Made by a program: the position numbers and the translations under genes
The notes under the pieces: generated by a model
Database searches by the model: none
Told to the model about the DNA's origin: nothing
What the model saw: the letters and a program-made list of their open reading frames with translations, nothing else
DNA from: a virus
DNA: 29,491 bases
Virus record (IMG/VR): IMGVR_UViG_3300027320_000039
Location: 1 to 29,491 of that record
Strand: one strand, 5' to 3'
Shown here: positions 22,555-28,506 of the stretch, one piece after another
Layout: each line of letters opens with the position of its first letter
Numbering within the stretch: position 1 is the stretch's first letter

Positions 22555-24900
22555 TTAAAAAGCTAAGTCGTTTTCGTCTTCAACCTCTGTAATAAATCCG
22601 TTAATCGAAAATTTACGAATACCTCCGTTTGTCGTGTCTTCTCGTTTCCATTGTTTAAATTCAAAGTAAGTACCCAACCAACGACCAAACCAACTGACAT
22701 TCATATTTCGAGGCATTTCTCTAGATCCGTCAGCATACGATTGCATTATCTCCTTAGTTGTATAAAAATAATCATTTTTCCATAAATACTCATTCTCGCA
22801 AAAGTCATAAAAATCCTCGCAAGTGTTTGCAATTAATTTTTTGGTTTTACCGGTTTTTAGTTCCGAATAAATTAAACCATTTTTAAAATACTTTTGAATG
22901 TTACTTATCATATAATTAAAAAAGTCGTTCCACTCGTTTTCATTCCAACCGTCAAAAAACATTTTACCAAACTCGTTAACTGGTTTGTATTTTTTTGAGT
23001 AGTGTCTAAATAGTTCGATTTCAATTTTACGAGCGTCGTGAGAGTCTCCAACTCCGGATAAAATATAATTTGAGGTAAATAATATCTTAGGACTTTTATA
23101 AAATGGAATTTCAATCGGTTGTAAGTTCTTTTTATTTAAAGTCAAATTTCCTGTTATTATACTAAATAAAGTCTCAAATTTAAACGAGCGCTCCATATCG
23201 TCAAAGCAAATAATATTATCGTCGAGGTTAATCGTTTGATAAGGGAATTGACCTTTATTATTAAATTCCTTTCCGTTTAACGTTACCATTTTTCGCAAAT
23301 GACCTAGAGCCTTAGATATTAAAGTTTTACCAGTTCGTCCGCTTGGGTTGTCATTTAAAGTCTCATCGTAGTAAACAATCGCCAATCCCTCGTCTTGTTT
23401 TTTATATGTATTTAATAAGTAACCGATTGAGGTTTCAAGTGCTATTTTTCTGCTCTCATCCTGGTTTGATATATTTAAAATAAAAGTTTCAAAATCGGAC
23501 TTGTCTTGAGTAATTTTAAAATTGTAATCTATTATGTTTTTTTGCCACACAAAACCTCCAATATTAATATAATCGATAAAATTAACCGAGTCAATTTTTA
23601 CCTCAACAACTTTATTTTTAAAAAATAAATAGGAAGTGTCGGCGGTATCTCGTATCATTGTGAGATCCTTTGTGTCGAGTTGGTTTAAATATCCCTCAGT
23701 GAATTTCGTCGTTGACTTAGCAAAGAAATTGTAGACTTGCATGTCAACCTCAATCACGTGATTAAGTACAAAATCTTTGATTTGCACCTCGTTGACCTCG
23801 TTTATAATATTATTGTAAACTTTGACAAATGTAAACTCTTTGTCATTTAATTGGACTTTATAAAACCCTCGATTTTCTAAAAACAATTTAAATTTATAAT
23901 CGTTTAAAGATAGTTTTCCATTTTTATCGGTATCCCAAAAAACCAAAAAATCGTCCTCAAAATCGAAATCGATTAACTCCTCAATATCTGTATCCGTTAA
24001 TCCGTCTTTTCGAAATTGTTTTTTGGCTTTTTGCACCCCCTTTTTTAATATTTCCTGAGCTTCTCTAATTTTAGTATCGTCAACCAAAGTAAGGCTGTCA
24101 AATTCGCTTGTATTTTTATAAGCACTATTTATAATTGTTTCAAGTTCCGAGTCAGTAAGTCCAGCCGAATAGTAATTTTTAAACAATCCAACCGCCTCGT
24201 CTTTTGGAAGTCCGGCTCTGTTTAATCCGGAGGCCAATTTAAAAAGATTATTATTTCTCTCTCCAGCGTTTAAGGTAAATTTTTTATTAAACCATTTAAT
24301 AATTACGTCGACCTTTTTTGAAGTATCGTTAATTTGAAAATGAGTTGGATAATTATTTTTGCGAGTTATTTCGGTGAACTCGTTTTTTAAAATCCATACT
24401 TTTGAATTATGATTAATAAACAAGTCCGGATCATAACTCTCATAACATACTCGAGATATATCTTTTGTCTTTGTGTCTAGGTTGGTGTCAAAAGTTTCAC
24501 AAAGAGCCTCATAATATTTTTTATGATTTTGTATTTCGGCTGGTATTTTTACAATAGCCTTAACTCCGTTTCCTGACGGACTAATAAAAGCGCTATAAAT
24601 ATACTCATTATCCTGTAGGCTATCGCGTAAGCAAACCGCATCGTCAACGTCGTCAAAATCCAAACACGCAAATCCGGAATGAGTAACGCAATTTTTTGCA
24701 GCTCTTCGAGAAAATTCACCACTAAAACAAACGGACTTTAATTTTCCTTTCGCCTGGTTGCGTTTCTCTTTGTCTGAAATTAATCTTAACGACTCAATTT
24801 TATCTTTATTACTTCCGTCTTTAAAAGATAAAAGTACATTGTCAATCTCATCAAAGAATGGATTTTCAACGTCTGTGATTTTTGAAAATATTGTTATCAT
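22555..24900 (-). CDS. Primase-helicase (BT4734/VirE-type primase + SF3-like helicase)
   Basis: The 781-residue protein joins two activities of the replisome. Residues about 1-175 resemble the BT4734/VirE N-terminal primase-like domain, with LDFDDVDDA (Asp81, Asp83) and ISPSGNGVKAIVK (about 106-119). Residues about 205-275 resemble a primase C-terminal helical domain (NAGERNNNLFKLASGLNRAG). The C-terminal ATPase has Walker A NPSGRTGKTLISKAL (about 512-526), Walker B NIICFDDMER (about 562-571), sensor KILFTSNYIL (about 605) and an arginine segment DSHDARKIEIELF. The last residues, EDENDLAF, look like the acidic, Phe-ended tip of SSB proteins. Two bases separate it from both neighbours. Confidence 0.88.
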   Translation of the reverse strand: MITIFSKITDVENPFFDEIDNVLLSFKDGSNKDKIESLRLISDKEKRNQAKGKLKSVCFSGEFSRRAAKNCVTHSGFACLDFDDVDDAVCLRDSLQDNEYIYSAFISPSGNGVKAIVKIPAEIQNHKKYYEALCETFDTNLDTKTKDISRVCYESYDPDLFINHNSKVWILKNEFTEITRKNNYPTHFQINDTSKKVDVIIKWFNKKFTLNAGERNNNLFKLASGLNRAGLPKDEAVGLFKNYYSAGLTDSELETIINSAYKNTSEFDSLTLVDDTKIREAQEILKKGVQKAKKQFRKDGLTDTDIEELIDFDFEDDFLVFWDTDKNGKLSLNDYKFKLFLENRGFYKVQLNDKEFTFVKVYNNIINEVNEVQIKDFVLNHVIEVDMQVYNFFAKSTTKFTEGYLNQLDTKDLTMIRDTADTSYLFFKNKVVEVKIDSVNFIDYINIGGFVWQKNIIDYNFKITQDKSDFETFILNISNQDESRKIALETSIGYLLNTYKKQDEGLAIVYYDETLNDNPSGRTGKTLISKALGHLRKMVTLNGKEFNNKGQFPYQTINLDDNIICFDDMERSFKFETLFSIITGNLTLNKKNLQPIEIPFYKSPKILFTSNYILSGVGDSHDARKIEIELFRHYSKKYKPVNEFGKMFFDGWNENEWNDFFNYMISNIQKYFKNGLIYSELKTGKTKKLIANTCEDFYDFCENEYLWKNDYFYTTKEIMQSYADGSREMPRNMNVSWFGRWLGTYFEFKQWKREDTTNGGIRKFSINGFITEVEDENDLAF

Positions 24901-24902
24901 AA

Positions 24903-25148
24903 TTACTTTGCTGTTCCGTTAAATTTATAATAGTAAATGTCATTTTTTAAAGTCATAAAATCTAAAATGACGACTCCCTCTGTATCGTAATTTGGAAGTA
25001 AAGTTAACGGAATGCAATTATCAATATCAATTGATCTTAATAATTCATGATAAGCGCTCGAGTGAATAAGTTTTGAGCTAAAAGTTTTGGAGTCTAAGTC
25101 ATCAAATACGCTCTCCATTTCATACTTGTTTGAGATAAATAATTTCAT
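24903..25148 (-). CDS. Small acidic protein (81 aa), before primase
   Basis: I do not recognise this 81-residue protein. It has acidic, helical stretches (MKLFISNKYEMESVFDDLDS, then YHELLRSIDIDNCI) and strands (TEGVVILDFMTLKNDIYYYK). It is the first gene of the replication unit, behind leader 2, and its stop is 2 bases before the primase start. A role as a replication initiator accessory is possible from position only. Confidence 0.6.
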   Translation of the reverse strand: MKLFISNKYEMESVFDDLDSKTFSSKLIHSSAYHELLRSIDIDNCIPLTLLPNYDTEGVVILDFMTLKNDIYYYKFNGTAK

Positions 25149-25150
25149 AA

Positions 25151-25201
25151 TTAAATAAATTTAAAAAGGGATAAATCCACCAACTTCGACACTGGTTTCA
25201 T
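25151..25201 (-). CDS. Possible 16-codon leader peptide
   Basis: ATG at 25201 in leader 2 opens MKPVSKLVDLSLFKFI, with a stop only 2 bases before the ATG of the 81-residue gene. Translation of it would unfold both helices of the leader, so it could couple translation to leader structure. It is short enough to be chance. Confidence 0.25.
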   Translation of the reverse strand: MKPVSKLVDLSLFKFI

Positions 25202-25241
25202 TATCCCTTAGTAATAATGTTTTTTTGATTGTCGAAGTGGT
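25164..25241 (-). promoter_or_regulatory. Structured 5' leader with crossing helices (leader 2)
   Basis: Helix 1 pairs ACCACTTCGACA (25241-25230) with TGTCGAAGTTGGT (25191-25179, one bulge). The loop carries AAGGGATAA (25209-25201), perfectly complementary to TTATCCCTT (25174-25166) downstream, followed by a short U tract. Architecture and order are the same as in leader 1 (promoter box, helix 1, crossing helix 2, U-rich tail, small gene), although the sequences differ, which supports selection on structure. Confidence 0.6.
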
Positions 25242-25242
25242 A

Positions 25243-25250
25243 CAAATATA
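25243..25250 (-). promoter_or_regulatory. TATATTTG -7 box ahead of leader 2
   Basis: TATATTTG (25250-25243) fits the Bacteroidetes -7 element; a clear -33 TTG is not seen (TTAG and TTTA lie at the right distance). Initiation would be at or near the first bases of helix 1, as at the promoter of leader 1. Confidence 0.55.
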
Positions 25251-25299
25251 TAAATTAATTTTTAATAAACTAACTTTTTTTAATCTTTTTTTTAATAAC

Positions 25300-25500
25300 G
25301 GCATAATACAGCAAAAAGACAGCATTTGATTTTTTTGCTGTTGTACTGATAGCGTGGCTTTACATTACATTTTGACTATAAAAAACAGCAAAACAGCATT
25401 TTTTTACTTTTTGCCGAAAAATATTTTTTTTTTATCTTTTATAAAATATATATATAAGAGAGGCGTTTTTTTGTGTTTTGCTGTTTTGCTGTTTTGAGCA
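25300..25500. other. Gene-free AT-rich stretch with TGCTG/CAGCA repeats, candidate replication origin
   Basis: Between the SSB-like gene and the replication unit (402 bases without a full gene) lie seven copies of the 5-mer CAGCA/TGCTG: 25309, 25320, 25336 (inverted), 25386, 25394, 25479 (inverted), 25487 (inverted). Two pairs are 8 bp apart inside AAAACAGC and TGCTGTTT repeats, and the pairs at 25386-25398 and 25479-25491 are inverted relative to each other around a run of A/T including a 9-base TA alternation (25446-25455). An iteron plus unwinding-element layout beside helicase and SSB genes suggests an origin. Confidence 0.4.
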
Positions 25501-25524
25501 AAAAAAAGGAGGCCTAAGCCTCCT
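25500..25524 (-). terminator. Intrinsic terminator after SSB-like gene
   Basis: On the minus strand AGGAGGC, TTAG, GCCTCCT makes a perfect 7-bp GC-rich stem with a 4-base loop, followed by a T run. It lies 27 bases after the stop of the SSB-like gene. Confidence 0.9.
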
Positions 25525-25550
25525 AATTAACCAACAATTAACCAACACTA

Positions 25551-26231
25551 TTAAAAATCTAAATCATCCTCGTCGATAGTCTCTTCGGCTACTTCGTTAT
25601 TGATAGGCTCAGCCTTTGTTAAATAAGTTTTTAAGTAAGCCTCTAAGGTATTAAATGCCTCGTCCGCTAAGTCTGCCTCCGACTCGCTTAATGACTTGTC
25701 AAACTCAAAGCCTGGAGTCGTATATTTAACAGCTCCCTTTTTGCCGTCGATTGCTTTGGCTACGACAACCCATTCGTCTGTTAAACGTGAGCGAGTCTTT
25801 GCTGTGAAATCTCCGTAACTTTGGCACGCTGCGCCCTTAAGTTGCAAATTAGCGATTGAGCCGTCTTCGAGCATACAATAGACGCTCTTAACGTAATGAC
25901 CTCCGGCAGCTTTAATTCTCTCTTTAATGTCCTTATATAAACCCTTAGCGATTTCGTTTCCTTTAAATGGTTTTACAGTCATTTCGTCGCGTGAGATAAA
26001 TTTAACCTCGTTGGAATTGATTTGACTAGAGCTTGCGTCGTTCCAACCTTTTACAGTGTGTAATTCGTCAAGGACTAAAAATTTAAAAGGTAAAGAGATT
26101 GAGACGTTTGCTGAGGTTTCACGATCGTAAAAACTAAAACATTTGTCATTTGATTTCCATTCGATAAATTTAGTCGATGGATTTGTCTGTGGTTGTGAAA
26201 ACGCTTGTTTTCTGTTTGAAATTGTACTCAT
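25551..26231 (-). CDS. Single-stranded DNA-binding protein-like
   Basis: The 226-residue protein has an N-terminal polar tail, then the phrase KFIEWKSNDKCFSFYDRETSA and SLPFKFLVLDELHTVKGW that I associate with phage ssDNA-binding proteins encoded near primases, a beta-rich middle (SVYCMLEDGSIANLQLKGAA), and a very acidic C-terminus ending TIDEDDLDF. Acidic Phe-ended tips are the partner-docking element of SSB proteins. It sits directly upstream of the replication region and behind its own promoter and a pseudoknot leader, as in gene 32 of T4. OB-fold identity is not proven by motif; a recombination mediator is an alternative. Confidence 0.6.
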   Translation of the reverse strand: MSTISNRKQAFSQPQTNPSTKFIEWKSNDKCFSFYDRETSANVSISLPFKFLVLDELHTVKGWNDASSSQINSNEVKFISRDEMTVKPFKGNEIAKGLYKDIKERIKAAGGHYVKSVYCMLEDGSIANLQLKGAACQSYGDFTAKTRSRLTDEWVVVAKAIDGKKGAVKYTTPGFEFDKSLSESEADLADEAFNTLEAYLKTYLTKAEPINNEVAEETIDEDDLDF

Positions 26232-26280
26232 AATTTATTTTATTTATGGTCTGAAATTAAGATGCCCAAACCTTGCATCG
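26232..26280 (-). promoter_or_regulatory. H-type pseudoknot leader of SSB-like gene
   Basis: RNA from the minus strand reads GAUGC (26279-26275), AA, GGUUUG (26272-26267), G, GCAUC (26265-26261), UUAAUUU, CAGACC (26253-26248). Stem 1 is 5 bp, stem 2 is 6 bp (one U-G; a seventh G-U possible), loop 1 is 2 bases and loop 3 is 7 bases, which is close to ideal H-type geometry. The 16 bases from the knot to ATG contain only A and U, giving an unstructured ribosome site. It matches in layout the T4 gene 32 operator. Confidence 0.6.
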
Positions 26281-26294
26281 GTATTATGATATTG

Positions 26295-26326
26295 CTAAAT
26301 TATATAATTTTTTTTAATTAACAAAA
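26295..26326 (-). promoter_or_regulatory. Promoter of SSB-like gene
   Basis: TTTTG (26326-26322), 17 bases, then TATAATTTAG (26304-26295) resembles TTG-N17-23-TAnnTTTG with one deviation in the last box. A transcript from about 26290 would carry the pseudoknot close to its 5' end. It overlaps the end of a 43-codon gene. Confidence 0.5.
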
Positions 26327-26426
26327 TTTTTATGTATAAATTATTAACTCGCTCTGAATTAATACCTCTTTTATAATAAAAATTTAATACTCTTTTGATC
26401 CTGGTTAGTTCGCTCTGTTTATTCAT
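26295..26426 (-). CDS. Small basic protein (43 aa)
   Basis: ATG at 26426 lies 8 bases inside the end of the preceding gene, and the frame has 43 codons, ending inside the putative SSB promoter box. The protein is basic and helical (SELTRIKRVLNFYYKRGINS then ERVNNLYIKILLIKKNYII), possibly a nucleic acid binder. No family is recognised. The short overlap supports translation. Confidence 0.45.
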   Translation of the reverse strand: MNKQSELTRIKRVLNFYYKRGINSERVNNLYIKILLIKKNYII

Positions 26427-26631
26427 ATACCGCCTCCAAATCTAAATAACGATAACTATTTGTAAATTTACCCCAATCAACCAAAACCGGGAGCGCTGGA
26501 GTTCGTTTTTCGTTTTGAAACTCGTTTCCGATTTCAACTATAACTCCGATTTTATCGGTTGGATTGTGTTTGTCGATTTCCATTGCGAAAACGCTTGTCT
26601 CTTTTAATCTTACTTTTTGTCCTATTCTCAT
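26419..26631 (-). CDS. Small protein (70 aa), SH3-like pattern
   Basis: The 70 residues read as a small beta barrel: KVRLKETSVFAMEI, then KIGVIVEIGNEF, ALPVLVDWGKFTNSYRYLDLEAV. This resembles KOW/SH3-like hypothetical phage domains that begin with a G-x-K-V-R-L strand. It starts 4 bases after the stop of the 147-residue gene. Function is unknown; binding to nucleic acid or a protein partner would fit the fold. Confidence 0.55.
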   Translation of the reverse strand: MRIGQKVRLKETSVFAMEIDKHNPTDKIGVIVEIGNEFQNEKRTPALPVLVDWGKFTNSYRYLDLEAVYE

Positions 26632-26635
26632 TTTA

Positions 26636-27079
26636 TTAAAATTTTAGTGATATTGAATTTTTGCGAGGAGTTGTTCCCACTTTGGGAACGTCGTTTCCGT
26701 ATGCGTCGATTATTGGTTGTTTTTGCGCGAGCTTTAATAACTCAACCCTTGCGTCCAGGTCGGCTTTCAATTGGCAATAAATCTCATCCTCAGCGTAGTT
26801 AATTATGTCGCCTCCATTAGTTGGAACGAACTCAACTCCGTAATACTTCAATTTTTCAAATGGTAAATATTTGCGCATCTCTGAGTCAGCTGAATTGATC
26901 ACCTCTTTTAATCGGCAAATATTTGCCATAAATTGATGCTTGTCAACGTGTCCGTTTTCAATTACATTGTCAACCATTCGCTTTCCTGTTAAGATTGCAT
27001 CCTTTTTGGTGAAACTTGGCTCGTACATTGTTACGAATTGCTCCGAATTTTCTAAGAATAAATTTGAACTTGCTCCCAT
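26636..27079 (-). CDS. Conserved-type early phage protein (147 aa), function unknown
   Basis: This 147-residue protein has two helical segments (AILTGKRMVDNVIENGHVDK, KHQFMANICRLKEVINSADS), then GVEFVPTNGGDIINYAEDE, a helix (YCQLKADLDARVELLKLAQ) and a basic end KVGTTPRKNSISLKF. The ending resembles that of a family encoded close to SSB genes in Bacteroidetes phages, with no established function. The stop of a 38-codon gene abuts its start codon. Confidence 0.6.
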   Translation of the reverse strand: MGASSNLFLENSEQFVTMYEPSFTKKDAILTGKRMVDNVIENGHVDKHQFMANICRLKEVINSADSEMRKYLPFEKLKYYGVEFVPTNGGDIINYAEDEIYCQLKADLDARVELLKLAQKQPIIDAYGNDVPKVGTTPRKNSISLKF

Positions 27080-27196
27080 TCAGTTAATTTTTTGATAAGC
27101 GTTACACATTTTTTGATTGTTTGAGTAGTGGATTGACTGGACGGTCTTACGCATCCATTTGTCAAATTTTTTAATTTTTTTTAGTTTCTCTTCCAT
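27080..27196 (-). CDS. Small basic protein (38 aa)
   Basis: ATG at 27196 opens 38 codons, ending TGA directly before the ATG at 27079. The protein is Lys-rich and helical (MEEKLKKIKKFDKWMRKTVQ, then SIHYSNNQKMCNAYQKIN). It overlaps the previous frame by 16 bases. No function is known; the tight packing supports it. Confidence 0.45.
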   Translation of the reverse strand: MEEKLKKIKKFDKWMRKTVQSIHYSNNQKMCNAYQKIN

Positions 27197-27324
27197 TTTT
27201 CTAAGATTTTTTCAATTGTTATTTTTATTTCGTTTTCTGAGTCGATAGGGATCAATCTTTTTATTATTTTAGTTTGAGTTCCCTCTTTAAATTTGGATTT
27301 GCGTCCGGCGTTTCTTTTATTCAT
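27181..27324 (-). CDS. Small basic protein (47 aa), ribbon-helix-helix-like
   Basis: The 47 codons start at ATG 27324, 8 bases inside the end of the 71-residue gene. The sequence NAGRKSKFKEGTQTKIIKRL, then SENEIKITIEKILEKWK looks like small phage proteins of type GRPKKF-T-I-RVP-helix that bind DNA with a ribbon-helix-helix fold. A regulator of early genes is a reasonable guess, no more. Confidence 0.45.
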   Translation of the reverse strand: MNKRNAGRKSKFKEGTQTKIIKRLIPIDSENEIKITIEKILEKWKRN

Positions 27325-27532
27325 TCTCTTCAATCATATTTAAAATATTACTAAGAGTCATTTCAATATCAAAAAACATACAAATTGAACTTGCCTCGCT
27401 AATTGTTAATGCGAAAACGCTTTGATTTTCTGATAAGCTAATTTCTATTTTTTTGGCTGAAGTTGGATATTGCTCTTTTACTAATTTTAATTTTTCTAAG
27501 TATTCCGATTTTAGTCTGTCTAGTAAATTCAT
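27317..27532 (-). CDS. Small early protein (71 aa)
   Basis: This 71-residue protein is mixed: a helix (LLDRLKSEYLEKLKLVKEQ), a strand pair (KKIEISLSENQSVFALTI) and a helix (MTLSNILNMIEENE). The start overlaps the stop of the preceding gene by four bases. No recognised motif. Confidence 0.55.
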   Translation of the reverse strand: MNLLDRLKSEYLEKLKLVKEQYPTSAKKIEISLSENQSVFALTISEASSICMFFDIEMTLSNILNMIEENE

Positions 27533-27723
27533 AATGAATAATAATAATTTAATAATCTGTTTTCAATTTCTAACATTTTTTTTGCTCTTTGCAAGTTGTA
27601 GTTTAAATTTAAACCTAATCCAACCATTTGAATGTGATAGTCGAATTTAAATTGTCCGTTTTCTAACATTTTTAAAACGGCAATTTGTTTTCTGTGTCTG
27701 TGGATCAATTTTTTAAATTCCAT
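27529..27723 (-). CDS. Small basic helical protein (64 aa)
   Basis: The protein begins MEFKKLIHRHRKQIAVLKML and continues with helices rich in Leu, Asn and Lys (LNYNLQRAKKMLEIENRLL). It starts 11 bases inside the end of a 28-codon membrane microprotein and overlaps the next start by four bases. Function is unknown. Confidence 0.55.
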   Translation of the reverse strand: MEFKKLIHRHRKQIAVLKMLENGQFKFDYHIQMVGLGLNLNYNLQRAKKMLEIENRLLNYYYSL

Positions 27724-27799
27724 ATCTAAAAATTATTTGTATTAAAAAATAACTCGCTGCAATAAGGCAAAAGCTGTAATAAATTTTTTTTGATTTCAT
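27713..27799 (-). CDS. Membrane microprotein (28 aa), first gene of early unit
   Basis: ATG at 27799 begins 28 codons (MKSKKIYYSFCLIAASYFLI, then QIIFRYGI). After a basic start the rest is a single hydrophobic helix, as in a small inner-membrane protein. It starts about 25 bases after the predicted transcription start and its stop lies inside the next gene. The promoter position and overlap support it. Confidence 0.45.
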   Translation of the reverse strand: MKSKKIYYSFCLIAASYFLIQIIFRYGI

Positions 27800-27829
27800 A
27801 GTTTGATTATGTGTTTGTTAATAATAGAG

Positions 27830-27837
27830 CAAATATA
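27830..27837 (-). promoter_or_regulatory. Promoter -7 box of early small-gene unit
   Basis: TATATTTG (27837-27830) fits the Bacteroidetes -7 box; the surrounding TTATATATTTG is the same as ahead of leader 2. No well-placed -33 TTG was seen. Transcription to the left would enter the 28-codon gene about 25 bases later. Confidence 0.55.
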
Positions 27838-27890
27838 TAAATCAATTTCAATTAAAGTACCTCGAATTAAAACTTTAACTTTTTATTAAC

Positions 27891-27960
27891 ATTTATGAAT
27901 TATAGGTATTTATTATGAATTATAGGTATTTATCCGTATTTATACGTATTTATACGCAAT
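27891..27960. repeat. Seven-unit array of 10-bp repeats
   Basis: The bases 27891-27960 divide into seven units of exactly ten bases: attTATGAAT, TATAGGTATT, TATTATGAAT, TATAGGTATT, TATCCGTATT, TATACGTATT, TATACGCAAT. Each unit starts with TAT or TTT, so A/T steps recur with the helical repeat. The array lies 53 bp upstream of the early promoter and between it and the spanin terminator. It could be a multi-site operator or a bend. Confidence 0.6.
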
Positions 27961-27967
27961 AGGATAT

Positions 27968-27994
27968 AAAAAAACCACTTAAAAAAGTGGCTTT
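27968..27994 (-). terminator. Intrinsic terminator after spanin-like gene
   Basis: CCACTT and AAGTGG (27990-27975) pair around a 4-base loop, extended by A/T pairs (AAAG with TTTT) and followed on the minus strand by a run of seven T. It stops transcription that leaves the lysis gene 29 bases earlier. Confidence 0.8.
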
Positions 27995-28022
27995 GATTTG
28001 CTTAGGTCTGTGACGTCTCCAG

Positions 28023-28496
28023 TTAAGCGAATAAATTTAGTTTCTTATTTAAGTAGTATAATAAGATTACTAATAATATAAGCCAAAGCCACCAAAATTG
28101 ACTTATAAATGATGGTTTGCGCTCTATTTGTTTAACGCTTGTTTTCGTTTGCGTGGTTGCCTTAATATTTTCTTTGTGACTACTTTGTAATATCTCGTTT
28201 TTTAGTGTCTTATTTGAGCTAGTTTCGTGTCTGTGACGTATTTTAGCATTAAGATAGGAAGTTTTTTTACCCTCACTATCTATAATAACAATCGCTTTGC
28301 AGCTGTCAACCGGCTCAATATAAAAATCATTAACTATTTTATCAATATTATATGCCGTATTGGTAACAATTTTAGTAGTATCTGAGACAGAAATTTCGCT
28401 TTTTGTTGTGATTTCAGTGTTACTTTTGTTTACTTTGCGAGTTCCGCACCCCACAAATAACAATATAATAAGGATATATTTGATTTTATTTTCCAT
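28023..28496 (-). CDS. Unimolecular spanin-like lipoprotein
   Basis: This 157-residue protein has a lipoprotein signal (KIKYILIILLFVGCG, lipobox Cys17), a long polar, probably helical stretch (about 18-130), and one hydrophobic C-terminal helix FWWLWLILLVILLYYL (about 134-149) followed by a short basic end. An outer-membrane lipid anchor plus an inner-membrane C-terminal helix in one chain is the defining plan of u-spanins, as in T1 gp11, which fuse the two membranes at the end of lysis. It lies after the metallophosphoesterase gene (10 bases) and before a terminator. A different periplasmic-spanning protein is possible; no endolysin is visible in the window. Confidence 0.6.
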   Translation of the reverse strand: MENKIKYILIILLFVGCGTRKVNKSNTEITTKSEISVSDTTKIVTNTAYNIDKIVNDFYIEPVDSCKAIVIIDSEGKKTSYLNAKIRHRHETSSNKTLKNEILQSSHKENIKATTQTKTSVKQIERKPSFISQFWWLWLILLVILLYYLNKKLNLFA

Positions 28497-28506
28497 TATA
28501 ATGAGA

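Noticed and set aside
26248-26280. A preQ1- or SAM-type riboswitch instead of a protein-binding pseudoknot
   Set aside because: The conserved bases of these riboswitch classes are not visible and the downstream gene is unrelated to the ligands' metabolism.
27891-27960. CRISPR array
   Set aside because: Units are 10 bp with no spacers, far below CRISPR repeat length, and no cas gene is present.
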